DNA of 64,000 bases from Streptomyces sp. NBC_01217 (GTDB lineage: Bacteria; Actinomycetota; Actinomycetes; Streptomycetales; Streptomycetaceae): positions 8,435,501 to 8,499,500 of the forward strand of contig NZ_CP108538.1 of assembly GCF_035994185.1 (NCBI RefSeq), written 5' to 3'. The notes beneath the pieces were generated by a model. The model searched no databases. It was given only the letters and a program-made list of their open reading frames with translations, and was not told the DNA's origin. Shown one piece after another: positions 1 through 8,323 of this stretch. A program made the position numbers and the translations under genes. Every line of letters begins with the position of its first letter. Position 1 is the stretch's first letter.

Positions 1-102
1 GAAGGTGGTCTCGGTGGTGGCTAGCAGCCGTTCGAGAACGGCCCGGGTGGCGTAGTGGGCCTGGCCTATGACCTGGCCGTTGACGGTCGGTGTGGCAGTC
101 AT
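1..102 (-). CDS. Hypothetical protein, N-terminal part only
   Basis: The first 34 codons of a gene that runs off the left edge of the window; the protein begins MTATPTVNGQVIGQAHYATR. It starts two bases after the stop codon of the MarR-family gene, so the two are almost certainly co-transcribed and translationally coupled. MarR regulators often control the gene beside them, so this protein may be a target of that regulator. Too little is visible to assign a family. Confidence 0.6.
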   Translation of the reverse strand, partial: MTATPTVNGQVIGQAHYATRAVLERLLATTETTF

Positions 103-104
103 GG

Positions 105-593
105 CTACTCCTTGTCCGGAACTTTCGACTTATTCGCAACTGCGGGGACCGGTACGTCCAGAAGCGTTGTCAATGTGCGGATGAACGCCCCGGTGTCCGC
201 ACCGTCCAGCCCGCCCAGCGGGGCCAGTTGCTGGTCGAGGAGCTCTCGTACGACATCGACCGCGCGGAGTGTGACCCTGTGCCCTTCCTCGGTGAGGGAG
301 AGCTGAACTGCCCGGGTGTCACCGGGATCGGGGGTGCGCTCGACGAGACCGGCGGTCTCCAGGGTGCGGGCCAGCTTCGACACATAGAGCGGTTCGAGCC
401 CGGTGTGGTCGGCGAGCCGGCGCTGACTGGGCCGCAGCCCCGACCGCTGCATCCCGAGCAGTGACCCCAGCAGGGAGTACTGCGCATGTGTCAGACCGAG
501 CGGGCCGATCGCCCGGTCGACGGCCACCCGCCACTTCATCGACAGGCGCCAGACCAGGAAGCCGGGGGTCGGTCCCGCAGGAGCGTTGCTCAT
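105..593 (-). CDS. MarR-family transcriptional regulator
   Basis: A 162-residue protein of the size usual for MarR dimers. The winged-helix region is about residues 45-105: a recognition-helix segment with GLEPLYVSKLARTLE, followed by a wing with GLVERTPDPGDTRAVQLSLT, which carries the D-x-R signature of the family wing. The C-terminal helices would form the dimer interface. It is first in a two-gene unit with the truncated gene downstream. A repeated decamer just upstream of its start is a candidate autoregulatory site. The ligand cannot be told from sequence. Confidence 0.88.
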   Translation of the reverse strand: MSNAPAGPTPGFLVWRLSMKWRVAVDRAIGPLGLTHAQYSLLGSLLGMQRSGLRPSQRRLADHTGLEPLYVSKLARTLETAGLVERTPDPGDTRAVQLSLTEEGHRVTLRAVDVVRELLDQQLAPLGGLDGADTGAFIRTLTTLLDVPVPAVANKSKVPDKE

Positions 594-604
594 GACAGAT
601 AGAG

Positions 605-629
605 TACATGGCTACTATATACATGGCTA
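605..629. promoter_or_regulatory. Direct-repeat candidate operator upstream of the MarR gene
   Basis: The decamer TACATGGCTA occurs at 605-614 and again at 620-629, 15 bases apart, just upstream of the MarR start at 593. The AT-rich stretch around it is unusual for this genome and probably overlaps the promoter. MarR operators are usually inverted repeats, so binding by MarR itself is an inference. Confidence 0.4.
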
Positions 630-666
630 TTAAATCCCCTGAGCGAGGGCAGGATGCGCGGGAAGC

Positions 667-885
667 GTGCTGAAGCCGCTGCTCTGCCTTCCCGGCGGAC
701 CCATGCGCGCCACCGCGCACCTCGGCGATCTCGATGGACTGTCGAAGCGGCGTCGGCTGATCATGCTCGATCTGCGGGGCACCGGTGACTCCGCCGTCCC
801 GGCAGACCCGGCCACATACCGCTGTGATCGCCAGGTCGCGGACATCTACGCGTCCGGCGGCGCTTTCGACCCCGAGGCGACGCGC
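667..885 (+). pseudogene. Remnant of a proline-iminopeptidase-like alpha/beta hydrolase
   Basis: The first 60 codons read like the N-terminus of a proline iminopeptidase-type hydrolase: the oxyanion region LLCLPGGP and the strand RRLIMLDLRGTGDSAVPADP. At residue 61 the frame passes directly into YASGGAFDPEATR, which matches the late part of that family, before its Asp/His region. The nucleophile-elbow serine, the cap and the C-terminus are missing. I read this as an internal deletion plus loss of the 3' end. The open frame continues to 2070, but only as the antisense of the XRE-TPR gene. Confidence 0.6.
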
Positions 886-957
886 ACCGCTGAGTGGGCA
901 TCGGCCCGCTTCACCGAATCGCGGCGGACCGATGTGCTGAACCGACCCGGACGGCGC

Positions 958-2370
958 TCAGATGGTGGGCGGCCGCACCGGCGCCGGTCCCAGCGTGGTG
1001 CTGCCGGGAGCGGCCCGGTGTCCGAGCCCCGTCCGGTAGGCGTCCATCGCCGCCTCGGTCCGCCCCAGGCGCCGCAGCAGATCGCCCAGGAGCCTGCAGA
1101 TGTCCGCGAGATCACCCGCGGCTCCCGCCCGCTCCAGCAGGGACAGCGCGTTGACGTAGTGCTCCTCGGCGGAATCGAGCTCGCCCCGGTCCTCGTGGAT
1201 GAGGCCGAGCAGCCGGTGCGCGCCTGCGGCGTGGACCGAGCCCCGTTCGGGGTGCAGTTCGCCGAGGAGGCGGTGCAGGAGCTCCTGGGCTTCGGCCGTC
1301 TTGTCGCGCCGGCGCAGCACATCGGCAAGCTCCACCTCGACCTGCGACGTGTACAGGGCGGCCCGTTTCGATGCCAGCATGTCGCGGGCGGCCCGCAGTT
1401 CGGTCTCGGCGCCGGACAGATCACCGTCCTGTGCGTGGACATAGCCGCGCATCCAGTGGCAGTGCGCCAACTCCGTACGGATCTGCAGCTGTTGGTAGAT
1501 CTCGGCCGCCTTGGCGAGGGAGGCGTCCGCCTCCGCGGTGCGGCCCGCCGCTATGAGCGTGCGGGCGACGCTCCGGTGCAGCCCGGCGATCAGCTCCGGA
1601 TCGGACACCTGTGGGGCGAGAGCCAGCGCCAGTTCGCCCGCCTGGGCCGCGCGGGCATGGGCGCCCATGTCCATGTACGGCGCGATCGCGGCCGTGTACA
1701 GCAGCAGGAGTGCGCCGGGGTCCTGCAGTCCGGAGGCGTTGAGCTCGTCGATGGCGCTCTCCAGCAGGTAGCAGGAGTAGCGGAGTTCACCGGCCAGGAG
1801 GTGGGCTACGGCCCGGCCGCGGATGGCCGGGGCGCGCCGGGGGAGCGGTGCGTCGGCGAGCAGCTTCTCCGCGGCCTCGAAGTGCCCACGGGCCACGGGC
1901 AGATCGCCCGTCTCCAGCGCGCACTGGCCGAGCCCGAGCCGGGCCGTGGCGCGTTCGCCGTCGAGGCCGTGCCGGTCGGCATCGGCGAGCAGCCGGGTGT
2001 AGGCGGCCGCGGCGTCCTCGGCGGCGCCGGTGGCCAGCGTCCGCTGGGCCTCGACGAGCTTCAGCCGTAGATCGGTGGCGAGATGGGCGGGGCGTCCCGT
2101 CGCCAGCTCCTCGTACGTCACGCCGAGCCGCTCCGCGAGGTGGCGCACGGCCGCTTCCGAAGGGCGGACCCGGCCCGCCTCCAGGGTGGAGATGTAGGCG
2201 GGGGTGTAAGCGGGTTCGGCGAGCTGGCGTTGCGTCAATCCGAGCTGTGTACGCAGGCGTTGTACGCGACGCCCGACAGCTCCGGGGTCGCCGTGCGGGC
2301 CGTGCGGGGATTCCGGTCCGTGCGCGGGGTCCGTTCCGGTACCTCGTCCCGTCGTGCGCTTCTCGCTCAT
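958..2370 (-). CDS. XRE-family regulator with TPR repeats
   Basis: A 470-residue protein. An HTH_3 domain lies near residues 30-85 (GLTQRQLAEPAYTPAYISTL, then EAGRVRPSEAAVRHLAERLG), followed by a long alpha-helical region of TPR-like repeats with Ala/Leu/Gly periodicity. This XRE-TPR layout is common in Streptomyces regulators that respond to peptides or small signals. The start at 2370 was chosen over a longer frame to 2448 because AGAAGGGG lies 8 bases upstream. It is divergent from the M64 peptidase gene, which makes that secreted enzyme a possible target. Confidence 0.85.
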   Translation of the reverse strand: MSEKRTTGRGTGTDPAHGPESPHGPHGDPGAVGRRVQRLRTQLGLTQRQLAEPAYTPAYISTLEAGRVRPSEAAVRHLAERLGVTYEELATGRPAHLATDLRLKLVEAQRTLATGAAEDAAAAYTRLLADADRHGLDGERATARLGLGQCALETGDLPVARGHFEAAEKLLADAPLPRRAPAIRGRAVAHLLAGELRYSCYLLESAIDELNASGLQDPGALLLLYTAAIAPYMDMGAHARAAQAGELALALAPQVSDPELIAGLHRSVARTLIAAGRTAEADASLAKAAEIYQQLQIRTELAHCHWMRGYVHAQDGDLSGAETELRAARDMLASKRAALYTSQVEVELADVLRRRDKTAEAQELLHRLLGELHPERGSVHAAGAHRLLGLIHEDRGELDSAEEHYVNALSLLERAGAAGDLADICRLLGDLLRRLGRTEAAMDAYRTGLGHRAAPGSTTLGPAPVRPPTI

Positions 2371-2489
2371 CGCGCAGCCCCTTCTGTCTCGCCCGGCCTC
2401 GGAATGCGGTCCGTGCATCGTAAACGCCTGGTTACGAGTCTCAACCACTCGGTTCCCGGGCCTTGTTCGAGGGCCCGCATCCTTCTAGG

Positions 2490-2505
2490 TTAAGCGCCAC
2501 CTTAA
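2490..2505. promoter_or_regulatory. Short inverted repeat between the XRE-TPR gene and the M64 peptidase gene
   Basis: TTAAG and CTTAA are separated by six bases (2490-2494 and 2501-2505) in the divergent intergenic region, about 60 bases before the peptidase start. It is a candidate operator, but the arms are short and chance is possible. Confidence 0.25.
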
Positions 2506-2563
2506 GTCTGCTTACCCCATGAGTTATGTCACGGTCCTGCCGCAGGACCCGAAGGAGTTCCCC

Positions 2564-3967
2564 ATGCGCATACGCCCCCACGCGCGCCGAACAGCAGGAC
2601 CGGTGGCGGGACTGGCTCTCGCCGGCCTCCTGGCGGCGACCGCCGCCCCCGCGTCGGCCACCCCCACCGACACCGACGGTGGCCGACGCATCGAGGCCGA
2701 GTACTTCCCCGACCCCGGCGGCCCGGGCCGGACCGTGGAGGTCCCCGCCGCGCCCGCGCAGCGGGGACCTAGCGCCGCCGCCCCGCTGAGCGCCGCCGAG
2801 GCCGCCCTCGACGGCACGGTGGGGAAGCAGTCCGTGACCGGCCCCACCGACGACCGCCTGGACGTCGTGATCATCGGCGACGGCTACACGGCCGGCCAGC
2901 AGGGCGACTTCCACGCGGACGCCACCGCCAAGTGGGTCGGCATCACCGCGCTGGAGCCGTACAAGAGCTATCAGGGCCTGTTCAACGTGTGGACCGTCGA
3001 CGCGGTCTCCAACGAGTCCGGCATAAGCGGCGACCCCGGAGCGGACACGGTGAGGGACACCGCACTCGGCAGCTACTTCTGGTGCGCGGACACGGAGCGG
3101 CTGATCTGCACCGACATCGACAAGGTGGACGCGTACGCCGCGATGGCCCCGGCCGCCGATCTCGTGGTCGTCATCGCCAACTCCACCAAGTACGGCGGCG
3201 CAGGCTACTCCGGGCTCCAGGCCGAGGGCTACCCCTTCAACGGAGTCTCCACGCTCTCCTCCGACCACGCCTCGTCCGGTCTGATCGCCGCTCATGAGAT
3301 CGGGCACTCGGTGGGCCTGCTCGAAGACGAGTACACCTACGACGCGTACGGCACCTGGACCGGGGGCGAGCCGGGCGGCATCAACTCCACCACCCACACA
3401 GCCGAGCAGCTCACCGAGAAGCAGGCCAAGTGGTACCGCTGGCTGGGGCAGAGCGATCCGGCGGGCGGCACCGTCGGCACGTACGAGGGCAGCGCCTACT
3501 ACCCGTTCGGCATCTACCGCCCGACCACGTCATCGATCATGCGCGAGCTCAGCAACACGGAGTTCAACCTGCCGGGACGCGAGGCGATGATCGCCGGGTT
3601 CTACCGCGCGGGCAACGCACTGAGCAGCACCGTCGACACGGGCGTCACCGTCGGACCCGGTCGCCGCATCACGGTGGCCCGGGCCGCTCTCGGGACCGTC
3701 GGCGCCAAGCCCCACGCGCACCGGCCCGGCACCGGCACCGGCCTCGCCAGGACCGAACTGCGCTGGTACGTGGACGGCGTCGAGAGGGTCTTCGCCCGGG
3801 GACGCACCTCCGTCACCGCGGCCTCGCTCGGGGTCCACGCGGACGGCCGCGGCCACAAGGTGACCGCCCAGGCCGTGGACCGTACGGCGGCCATCCGCGA
3901 CCCCGCCGTCCGCGCCCTGGCCACCGACACCCTCACCTGGAGCATCAGGGCGACCGGGCACCGGTAG
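2564..3967 (+). CDS. Secreted M64-family metallopeptidase (IgA-peptidase-like)
   Basis: A 467-residue exported zinc peptidase. A signal peptide covers about residues 1-30 (Arg-rich start, Ala/Leu core, ASA end). The zinc motif HEIGHSVGL begins at residue 244, with a nearby downstream E-D-E-Y. The preceding stretch LDVVIIGDGYTAG is typical of peptidase family M64 (IgA peptidase M64 domain). A beta-rich C-terminal region of about 100 residues follows. The ATG at 2564 is preceded by GAAGGAG. Streptomyces homologues are secreted proteases of unknown natural substrate; immunoglobulin cleavage should not be assumed. It converges with the encapsulin gene, with only 7 bases between stops. Confidence 0.9.
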   Translation: MRIRPHARRTAGPVAGLALAGLLAATAAPASATPTDTDGGRRIEAEYFPDPGGPGRTVEVPAAPAQRGPSAAAPLSAAEAALDGTVGKQSVTGPTDDRLDVVIIGDGYTAGQQGDFHADATAKWVGITALEPYKSYQGLFNVWTVDAVSNESGISGDPGADTVRDTALGSYFWCADTERLICTDIDKVDAYAAMAPAADLVVVIANSTKYGGAGYSGLQAEGYPFNGVSTLSSDHASSGLIAAHEIGHSVGLLEDEYTYDAYGTWTGGEPGGINSTTHTAEQLTEKQAKWYRWLGQSDPAGGTVGTYEGSAYYPFGIYRPTTSSIMRELSNTEFNLPGREAMIAGFYRAGNALSSTVDTGVTVGPGRRITVARAALGTVGAKPHAHRPGTGTGLARTELRWYVDGVERVFARGRTSVTAASLGVHADGRGHKVTAQAVDRTAAIRDPAVRALATDTLTWSIRATGHR

Positions 3968-3974
3968 CAGCCGG

Positions 3975-4772
3975 TCAGGCGATGATCGGGACCACGGCCT
4001 CGGGCGTCAGCATCCGGAAGGTGAACGACTGATGGAAGTAGAGCCGGATGCTGGTCGCGTCGTGGTCCTGGTAGCCGATCGACAGATCCTGCCCCAGGCT
4101 CAGCTCGAAGTCGCCGCCCCGGGTGGAGAGCAGCACACCGCCCGCGACGGCGGGCGCCCACAGGATCTGGTCGTCGAGCAGCCGGGCCAGATGGGTCGCC
4201 ACCGGATATCCGTGGTCCGAGGTCTCCGTCGCCTCGGTGTAGGCGTCGGCACCCAGCAGCAGCCGGTACGGTCCGTCGACACCGGCCAGCCGCAGCTGGG
4301 TCAGCGCCTGGCTGACGGCGGCCGGATAGTCGCGGGCGTCGGCCGGCAGCGGCAGCGGGGTGTGCGAGGAACCGTCCCGGAGCCCGGTGATCCCGGCCGA
4401 GGCATACCCGTCGATGATCGCCATGTCCTCGGCGAACGCACAGGTGCGGGCCGCGTCCTTGACGGGCTGCCAGTCGCTGTCGTCGGATCCGCGCTCGACG
4501 TCGTCCACGGCCGCCCGGGTCACCGTGAACGGCACCCGCCAGTCGATGACGGGCACCGAGGTGCGGGCCCGGGCGATCACGTCCGGCGTCGGCGGATCGA
4601 TGTCGCGCAGATGCCCGTCACCGATGGCCGCCAGTTCGGGGCCGTCCGGGCCGGCGACATCGACGACACGGCGGCCCGCCACATGGCGGCTGAAGGTGCG
4701 CCGGGCCTCTTCTTCGATCTGGTCCCAGGCGGATTCCGTGACAGGGGCGAGTTCGCGGTGGAGGTTGTTCAT
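3975..4772 (-). CDS. Encapsulin shell protein (family 1, DyP-associated)
   Basis: A 265-residue protein with the HK97-fold encapsulin signature: the N-terminal arm HRELAPVTESAWDQIEEEA, then TFSRHVAGRRVVDVAGPDG, and a C-terminus with YFHQSFTFRMLTPEAVV. Shells of this type assemble into a roughly 20-30 nm icosahedral compartment that holds a cargo enzyme. Its ATG shares one base with the stop codon of the DyP peroxidase upstream, so shell and cargo are translationally coupled. Length is standard for the family. Confidence 0.95.
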   Translation of the reverse strand: MNNLHRELAPVTESAWDQIEEEARRTFSRHVAGRRVVDVAGPDGPELAAIGDGHLRDIDPPTPDVIARARTSVPVIDWRVPFTVTRAAVDDVERGSDDSDWQPVKDAARTCAFAEDMAIIDGYASAGITGLRDGSSHTPLPLPADARDYPAAVSQALTQLRLAGVDGPYRLLLGADAYTEATETSDHGYPVATHLARLLDDQILWAPAVAGGVLLSTRGGDFELSLGQDLSIGYQDHDATSIRLYFHQSFTFRMLTPEAVVPIIA

Positions 4773-5845
4773 CACTGGGCGCTTTCTTGCAGGCTGCCGA
4801 TGTGCAGCGAGCCATCGCCCGGACCGGCCGGGACCGGGGCCTGTGCCGCCACCGGCGCGGACGCCGGTGCCGGCAGGGCCTCGGCCGCGGTCGCGGCGGG
4901 CGAAGGCGGCGGGGCGTCGAAGAAGTCGGCGCTGGGGGTGTAGAAGAGCGTGCCGGTGACCGCGGTCGAGAAGTCGAGGATGCGGTCGTGCGTGGCGGGC
5001 GGACTGCCGAGGAACATATTGCGGAGCATCTGCTCGGTCACGCCCGGATCGGCGGCGTAGCCGATGAAGTACGTGCCGAATTCGCCCTGCTCGAAGCTGC
5101 CGAACGGCATGTTGGCCCGCAGGATCTCGCGCGATGTGCCGTCCGGTTCGGTGATCGTGTTGAGAGCGACATGGGAGTCGGCGGGCTTGATGTCGTCGGG
5201 GAACTCGACATCGTTGAACTTCGTACGGCCGATGACCCGCTCCTGCGCCTCGGTGCTCAGCGCGTTCCAGGACGTGAGGTCGTGTACGTACTTCTGCACG
5301 ATGACGTAGCTGCCGCCCGCGAACCCCGGGTCCTCGTCGCCGACCAGGGCCGCCGACAGCGCGCCTGCACCCAAGGGGTTCTCGGTGCCGTCGACGAAGC
5401 CGAGCAGATCCCGGTGGTCGAAGTAACGGAACCCCTGCGTCTCGTCGACGATCTTCACCGCGCTGCCGAGGCGGTCGAGCAGCTGCGCCGCCCACTCGTA
5501 ACAGACGTCCATCCGCTCGGCCCGGATGTGGAACAGCAGATCCCCCGGGGTGGCGGGGGCGTGGTGGCGGGGGCCGTGCAGTTCCTGGAACGGGTGAAGC
5601 CCCGCCGGCCGCTCCCCGGCGAACAGCCGGTCCCATGCCTCGGAGCCGAAGCCGATCACCGGGGCCAGGTCGGCGCCCGGGAACCGGAATCCGATGGAGC
5701 GGGCGATCGCCACCAGATCCGGCAGCACTTCGCGTACGACGGGCTCACCGCCGGACTCGATCGTGGCGACCAGGATCAGGGCGGCGCTGGTCAGCGGCGC
5801 GACGACGGGCTGGGCCGCGGCCGGATCCGGCGTTGCGTCGGGCAT
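4772..5845 (-). CDS. DyP-type haem peroxidase, encapsulin cargo
   Basis: A 357-residue dye-decolorising peroxidase. The family motif GFVDG is at residues 149-153 (distal Asp152), the probable proximal haem ligand is His225 in DSHVALN, and the distal arginine is Arg243 in EILRANMPFG. After the catalytic domain a Pro/Ala linker (about 311-343) leads to DGSLHIGSLQ at 344-353, which matches the C-terminal encapsulin-targeting peptide. There is no signal peptide, so it acts inside the cytosolic shell. The start at 5845 has GGAG 8 bases upstream; a longer frame to 5935 has no better site. It likely protects against peroxide or oxidises an unknown substrate. Confidence 0.95.
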   Translation of the reverse strand: MPDATPDPAAAQPVVAPLTSAALILVATIESGGEPVVREVLPDLVAIARSIGFRFPGADLAPVIGFGSEAWDRLFAGERPAGLHPFQELHGPRHHAPATPGDLLFHIRAERMDVCYEWAAQLLDRLGSAVKIVDETQGFRYFDHRDLLGFVDGTENPLGAGALSAALVGDEDPGFAGGSYVIVQKYVHDLTSWNALSTEAQERVIGRTKFNDVEFPDDIKPADSHVALNTITEPDGTSREILRANMPFGSFEQGEFGTYFIGYAADPGVTEQMLRNMFLGSPPATHDRILDFSTAVTGTLFYTPSADFFDAPPPSPAATAAEALPAPASAPVAAQAPVPAGPGDGSLHIGSLQESAQ

Positions 5846-6117
5846 ACGAGGGCTCCATGGGGCGTCAGCGGTGCGGAACGGCAGTGGGCCCACGATCAAT
5901 GTGACGGCAGCGGGCTCACGGGGGCGGGGCGACAAGAGGGCCCGCTGCTACTTACGCACACGCGCGGCGCCGCCGCACCCCGGGGCACCCGCCCGGGCGA
6001 CACGGTGCCCGCCGAAGGCGTGCCGCCAGGAGCGTCGGTCGATGGGCGGGTCCTCGGCGTAATCGATCAGCGCTACGCCGGGCAGCCCAGCGGGCCGGAC
6101 GAGAGGTGTCCCACTCG

Positions 6118-7560
6118 TCAGCCCGCTGTGACCTCCGAGCGGTCGCCGCCCCAGAGCGTGTGGAAGGAGCCCTCGCGGTCCGTGCGCCGGTAGGTGTGCG
6201 CACCGAAGAAGTCGCGCTGCCCCTGGGTGAGGGCCGCGGGCAGCCGGTCCGCGCGCAGCCCGTCGTAGTACGAGAGCGCGGCCGCGAACCCGGGCGTCGG
6301 CACCCCCTGCCGCACCGCCTCGGCGACCACCGTGCGCCAGTCGTCCTGCGCCGCCCCGATCTCCTCGGCGAACTGCGCGTCCGAGAGCAGACTCAGCAGG
6401 TCGGGGCGGGTGTCGTAGGCCGCCCGGATCCGGTCCAGGAACGCGGCCCGGATGATGCACCCGGCCCGCCAGATCGACGCCACCGCGCCGAGGTCGATGT
6501 TCCAGTCGTACGTCTCGCTGCCCGCCCGGATCTGGTGGAACCCCTGCGTGTACGAGACGATCTTGGACGCGTACAGAGCCTGCTCCACCCGGTCCGCGAA
6601 GGCGGCCGCCTCCGCCTCGCCGAGGGCCTTGGGCGACGGGCCCGCCAGGTCCTTCGCCGCCTCGCGCAGATCCGCGTGGCCGGACAGCGAGCGGGCGAAG
6701 ACGGCCTCCGCGATGCCGGAGACGGGCACCCCCAGGTCCAGCGCGATCTGCACGGTCCAGCGGCCCGTGCCCTTCTGCTCGGCACGGTCCTGCACGATGT
6801 CGACGAACGGCTTACCGGTGGCCGCGTCCGTGTGGGCGAGGACCTCAGCCGTGATCTCGATCAGGTAGGAGTCGAGGCGGCCGGTGTTCCAGCTGCGGAA
6901 GGTCTCGGCGATCTTCGCGGGGGAGTAGCCCGCCACGGTGCGCAGCAGGTCGTACGCCTCCGCGATCAGCTGCATGTCCGCGTACTCGATGCCGTTGTGG
7001 ACCATCTTCACGAAGTGCCCGGCCCCGTCGGGACCGATGTGGGTGGTGCACGGGGTGCCGTCCTTCGCCTTGGCGGCGATCTTCTCCAGCAGCGGCCCCA
7101 GCGACTCGTAGGACCGGGACGAGCCGCCCGGCATGATACTCGGCCCGTTCAGCGCGCCCTCCTCGCCGCCCGAGATGCCGACGCCCACGAAATGAATGCC
7201 GTGCTCGCGCAGCTCCTTCTCGCGGCGGCGGGTGTCCTCGAAGTGCGCGTTGCCGCCGTCGATGATGACGTCGCCGTCCTCCAGGAGCGGCGCGAACTCC
7301 TGGATCACGGCGTCCGTCGGATCGCCCGCCTTCACCATGATGACCAGCCGGCGCGGACGCTCCAGCGCCGCGACGAACTCCTGCGGCGTGCGCGCGGCCA
7401 CGAAGGATCCCTCGTCGCCGAATTCTTTGACCAGGGCGTCCGTCTTCGCGGTGGTCCGGTTGTGCACGGCGACGGTGAAGCCGTTGCGGGCGAAGTTACG
7501 GGCGAGATTGCGGCCCATGACCGCGAGTCCTGTGACGCCGATCTGCGCAGTGCCGCTCAT
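6118..7560 (-). CDS. gndA: 6-phosphogluconate dehydrogenase, decarboxylating
   Basis: A 480-residue enzyme converting 6-phosphogluconate plus NADP to ribulose 5-phosphate and CO2 in the oxidative pentose phosphate pathway. The N-terminal Rossmann segment GVTGLAVMGRNLARN and the substrate-loop motif GISGGEEGA are both present, and VKMVHNGIEYADMQLI carries the catalytic Lys and the substrate-binding residues. Length fits the long bacterial Gnd form. It stands alone, reading away from the small gene at 7966-8157. The Shine-Dalgarno site is weak. Confidence 0.95.
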   Translation of the reverse strand: MSGTAQIGVTGLAVMGRNLARNFARNGFTVAVHNRTTAKTDALVKEFGDEGSFVAARTPQEFVAALERPRRLVIMVKAGDPTDAVIQEFAPLLEDGDVIIDGGNAHFEDTRRREKELREHGIHFVGVGISGGEEGALNGPSIMPGGSSRSYESLGPLLEKIAAKAKDGTPCTTHIGPDGAGHFVKMVHNGIEYADMQLIAEAYDLLRTVAGYSPAKIAETFRSWNTGRLDSYLIEITAEVLAHTDAATGKPFVDIVQDRAEQKGTGRWTVQIALDLGVPVSGIAEAVFARSLSGHADLREAAKDLAGPSPKALGEAEAAAFADRVEQALYASKIVSYTQGFHQIRAGSETYDWNIDLGAVASIWRAGCIIRAAFLDRIRAAYDTRPDLLSLLSDAQFAEEIGAAQDDWRTVVAEAVRQGVPTPGFAAALSYYDGLRADRLPAALTQGQRDFFGAHTYRRTDREGSFHTLWGGDRSEVTAG

Positions 7561-7965
7561 CTGTCGCTCTGCAATCTGTGTCGGGGATGCCGGAATCTCC
7601 AGTATGGATACGGCGAGAGGGGGCGGCCTGTTCAGCGTGGGCCGTACGAGGCCACAGGGGCGCCGCCCCGATTCCGGACCCAGGAAGAGTCGACTGAGCC
7701 ACATTGGCGACACGATGGCATCACGGACCGCACGCCGTATGCCGACGGACCACTGTCCGGGGTCGACCCCGAGATCGTGGTGACACCACCGCCGGGCCGC
7801 GGACGCCACGGGGCAGGGGGGGCTCTCGGTCGATGCCGGGCTCGCACGGGCGGTCGCCATGGCCCCGGAGCCCGGCCCGATCCGAACGAAAGGCCCTGAC
7901 TCACCTGCCAGGGCGGCAAGTTGCCGGCCTACGGCCTTCGACCGCGACCGAGCCGTGTTCCGGGG
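7561..7965. other. 405-base intergenic region upstream of gndA
   Basis: It must hold the gndA promoter on the minus strand; CATACT near 7601-7606 is a possible -10 element, but no clear -35 partner is seen. Open frames across it have no ribosome-binding site or recognisable product. I see no RNA gene or strong hairpin. Confidence 0.4.
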
Positions 7966-8157
7966 TCAGCGGTCGGCGATGTCCTCGCGGAGGCCGTCGG
8001 AGAACTCCCACCACGACAGCGGAAGCCAGTCTCCGTTGACGAAGGCATCGACAGTCGCGCCACGACCACGGACCGTCACCGTGGTTCCGGGCGGGTAGGT
8101 GGTACCGGACAGACCGGGTACCGGGACGAGTAGGGTCCCGAGCCGTTGTGCTGCCAC
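7966..8157 (-). CDS. Small hypothetical protein, 63 aa
   Basis: Starts with GTG at 8157, preceded by a strong AAGGAGGG site about 7 bases upstream, which is the main reason to accept it. The soluble product is short, with Gly/Thr/Val-rich strands at the front (PPGTTVTVRGRGATVDAFV) and an aromatic cluster GDWLPLSWWEF near the end, suggesting a compact beta-domain. I do not recognise the family. It is divergent from the formaldehyde-dehydrogenase-like gene and shares a 166-base promoter region with it. Confidence 0.6.
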   Translation of the reverse strand: MAAQRLGTLLVPVPGLSGTTYPPGTTVTVRGRGATVDAFVNGDWLPLSWWEFSDGLREDIADR

Positions 8158-8323
8158 TTCCCGCCCTCCTTTTCCTTTTCCATTTTCCGGTGCAACACCG
8201 GGGCGGATATGGGATGGATATTTCTCCCGAGATTACCGGCTTGTCTGTTGGTGCCGGCCGGAGAATCATGAGAGATGGGTCACGCGAAAACCGTATGTGC
8301 TTTGCCGAGCGGAGGAGGCAGCC

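Noticed and set aside
5948..6460. Possible 170-residue gene between DyP and gndA
   Set aside because: Arg/Gly/Ala-rich, no start site, and overlaps the end of gndA.
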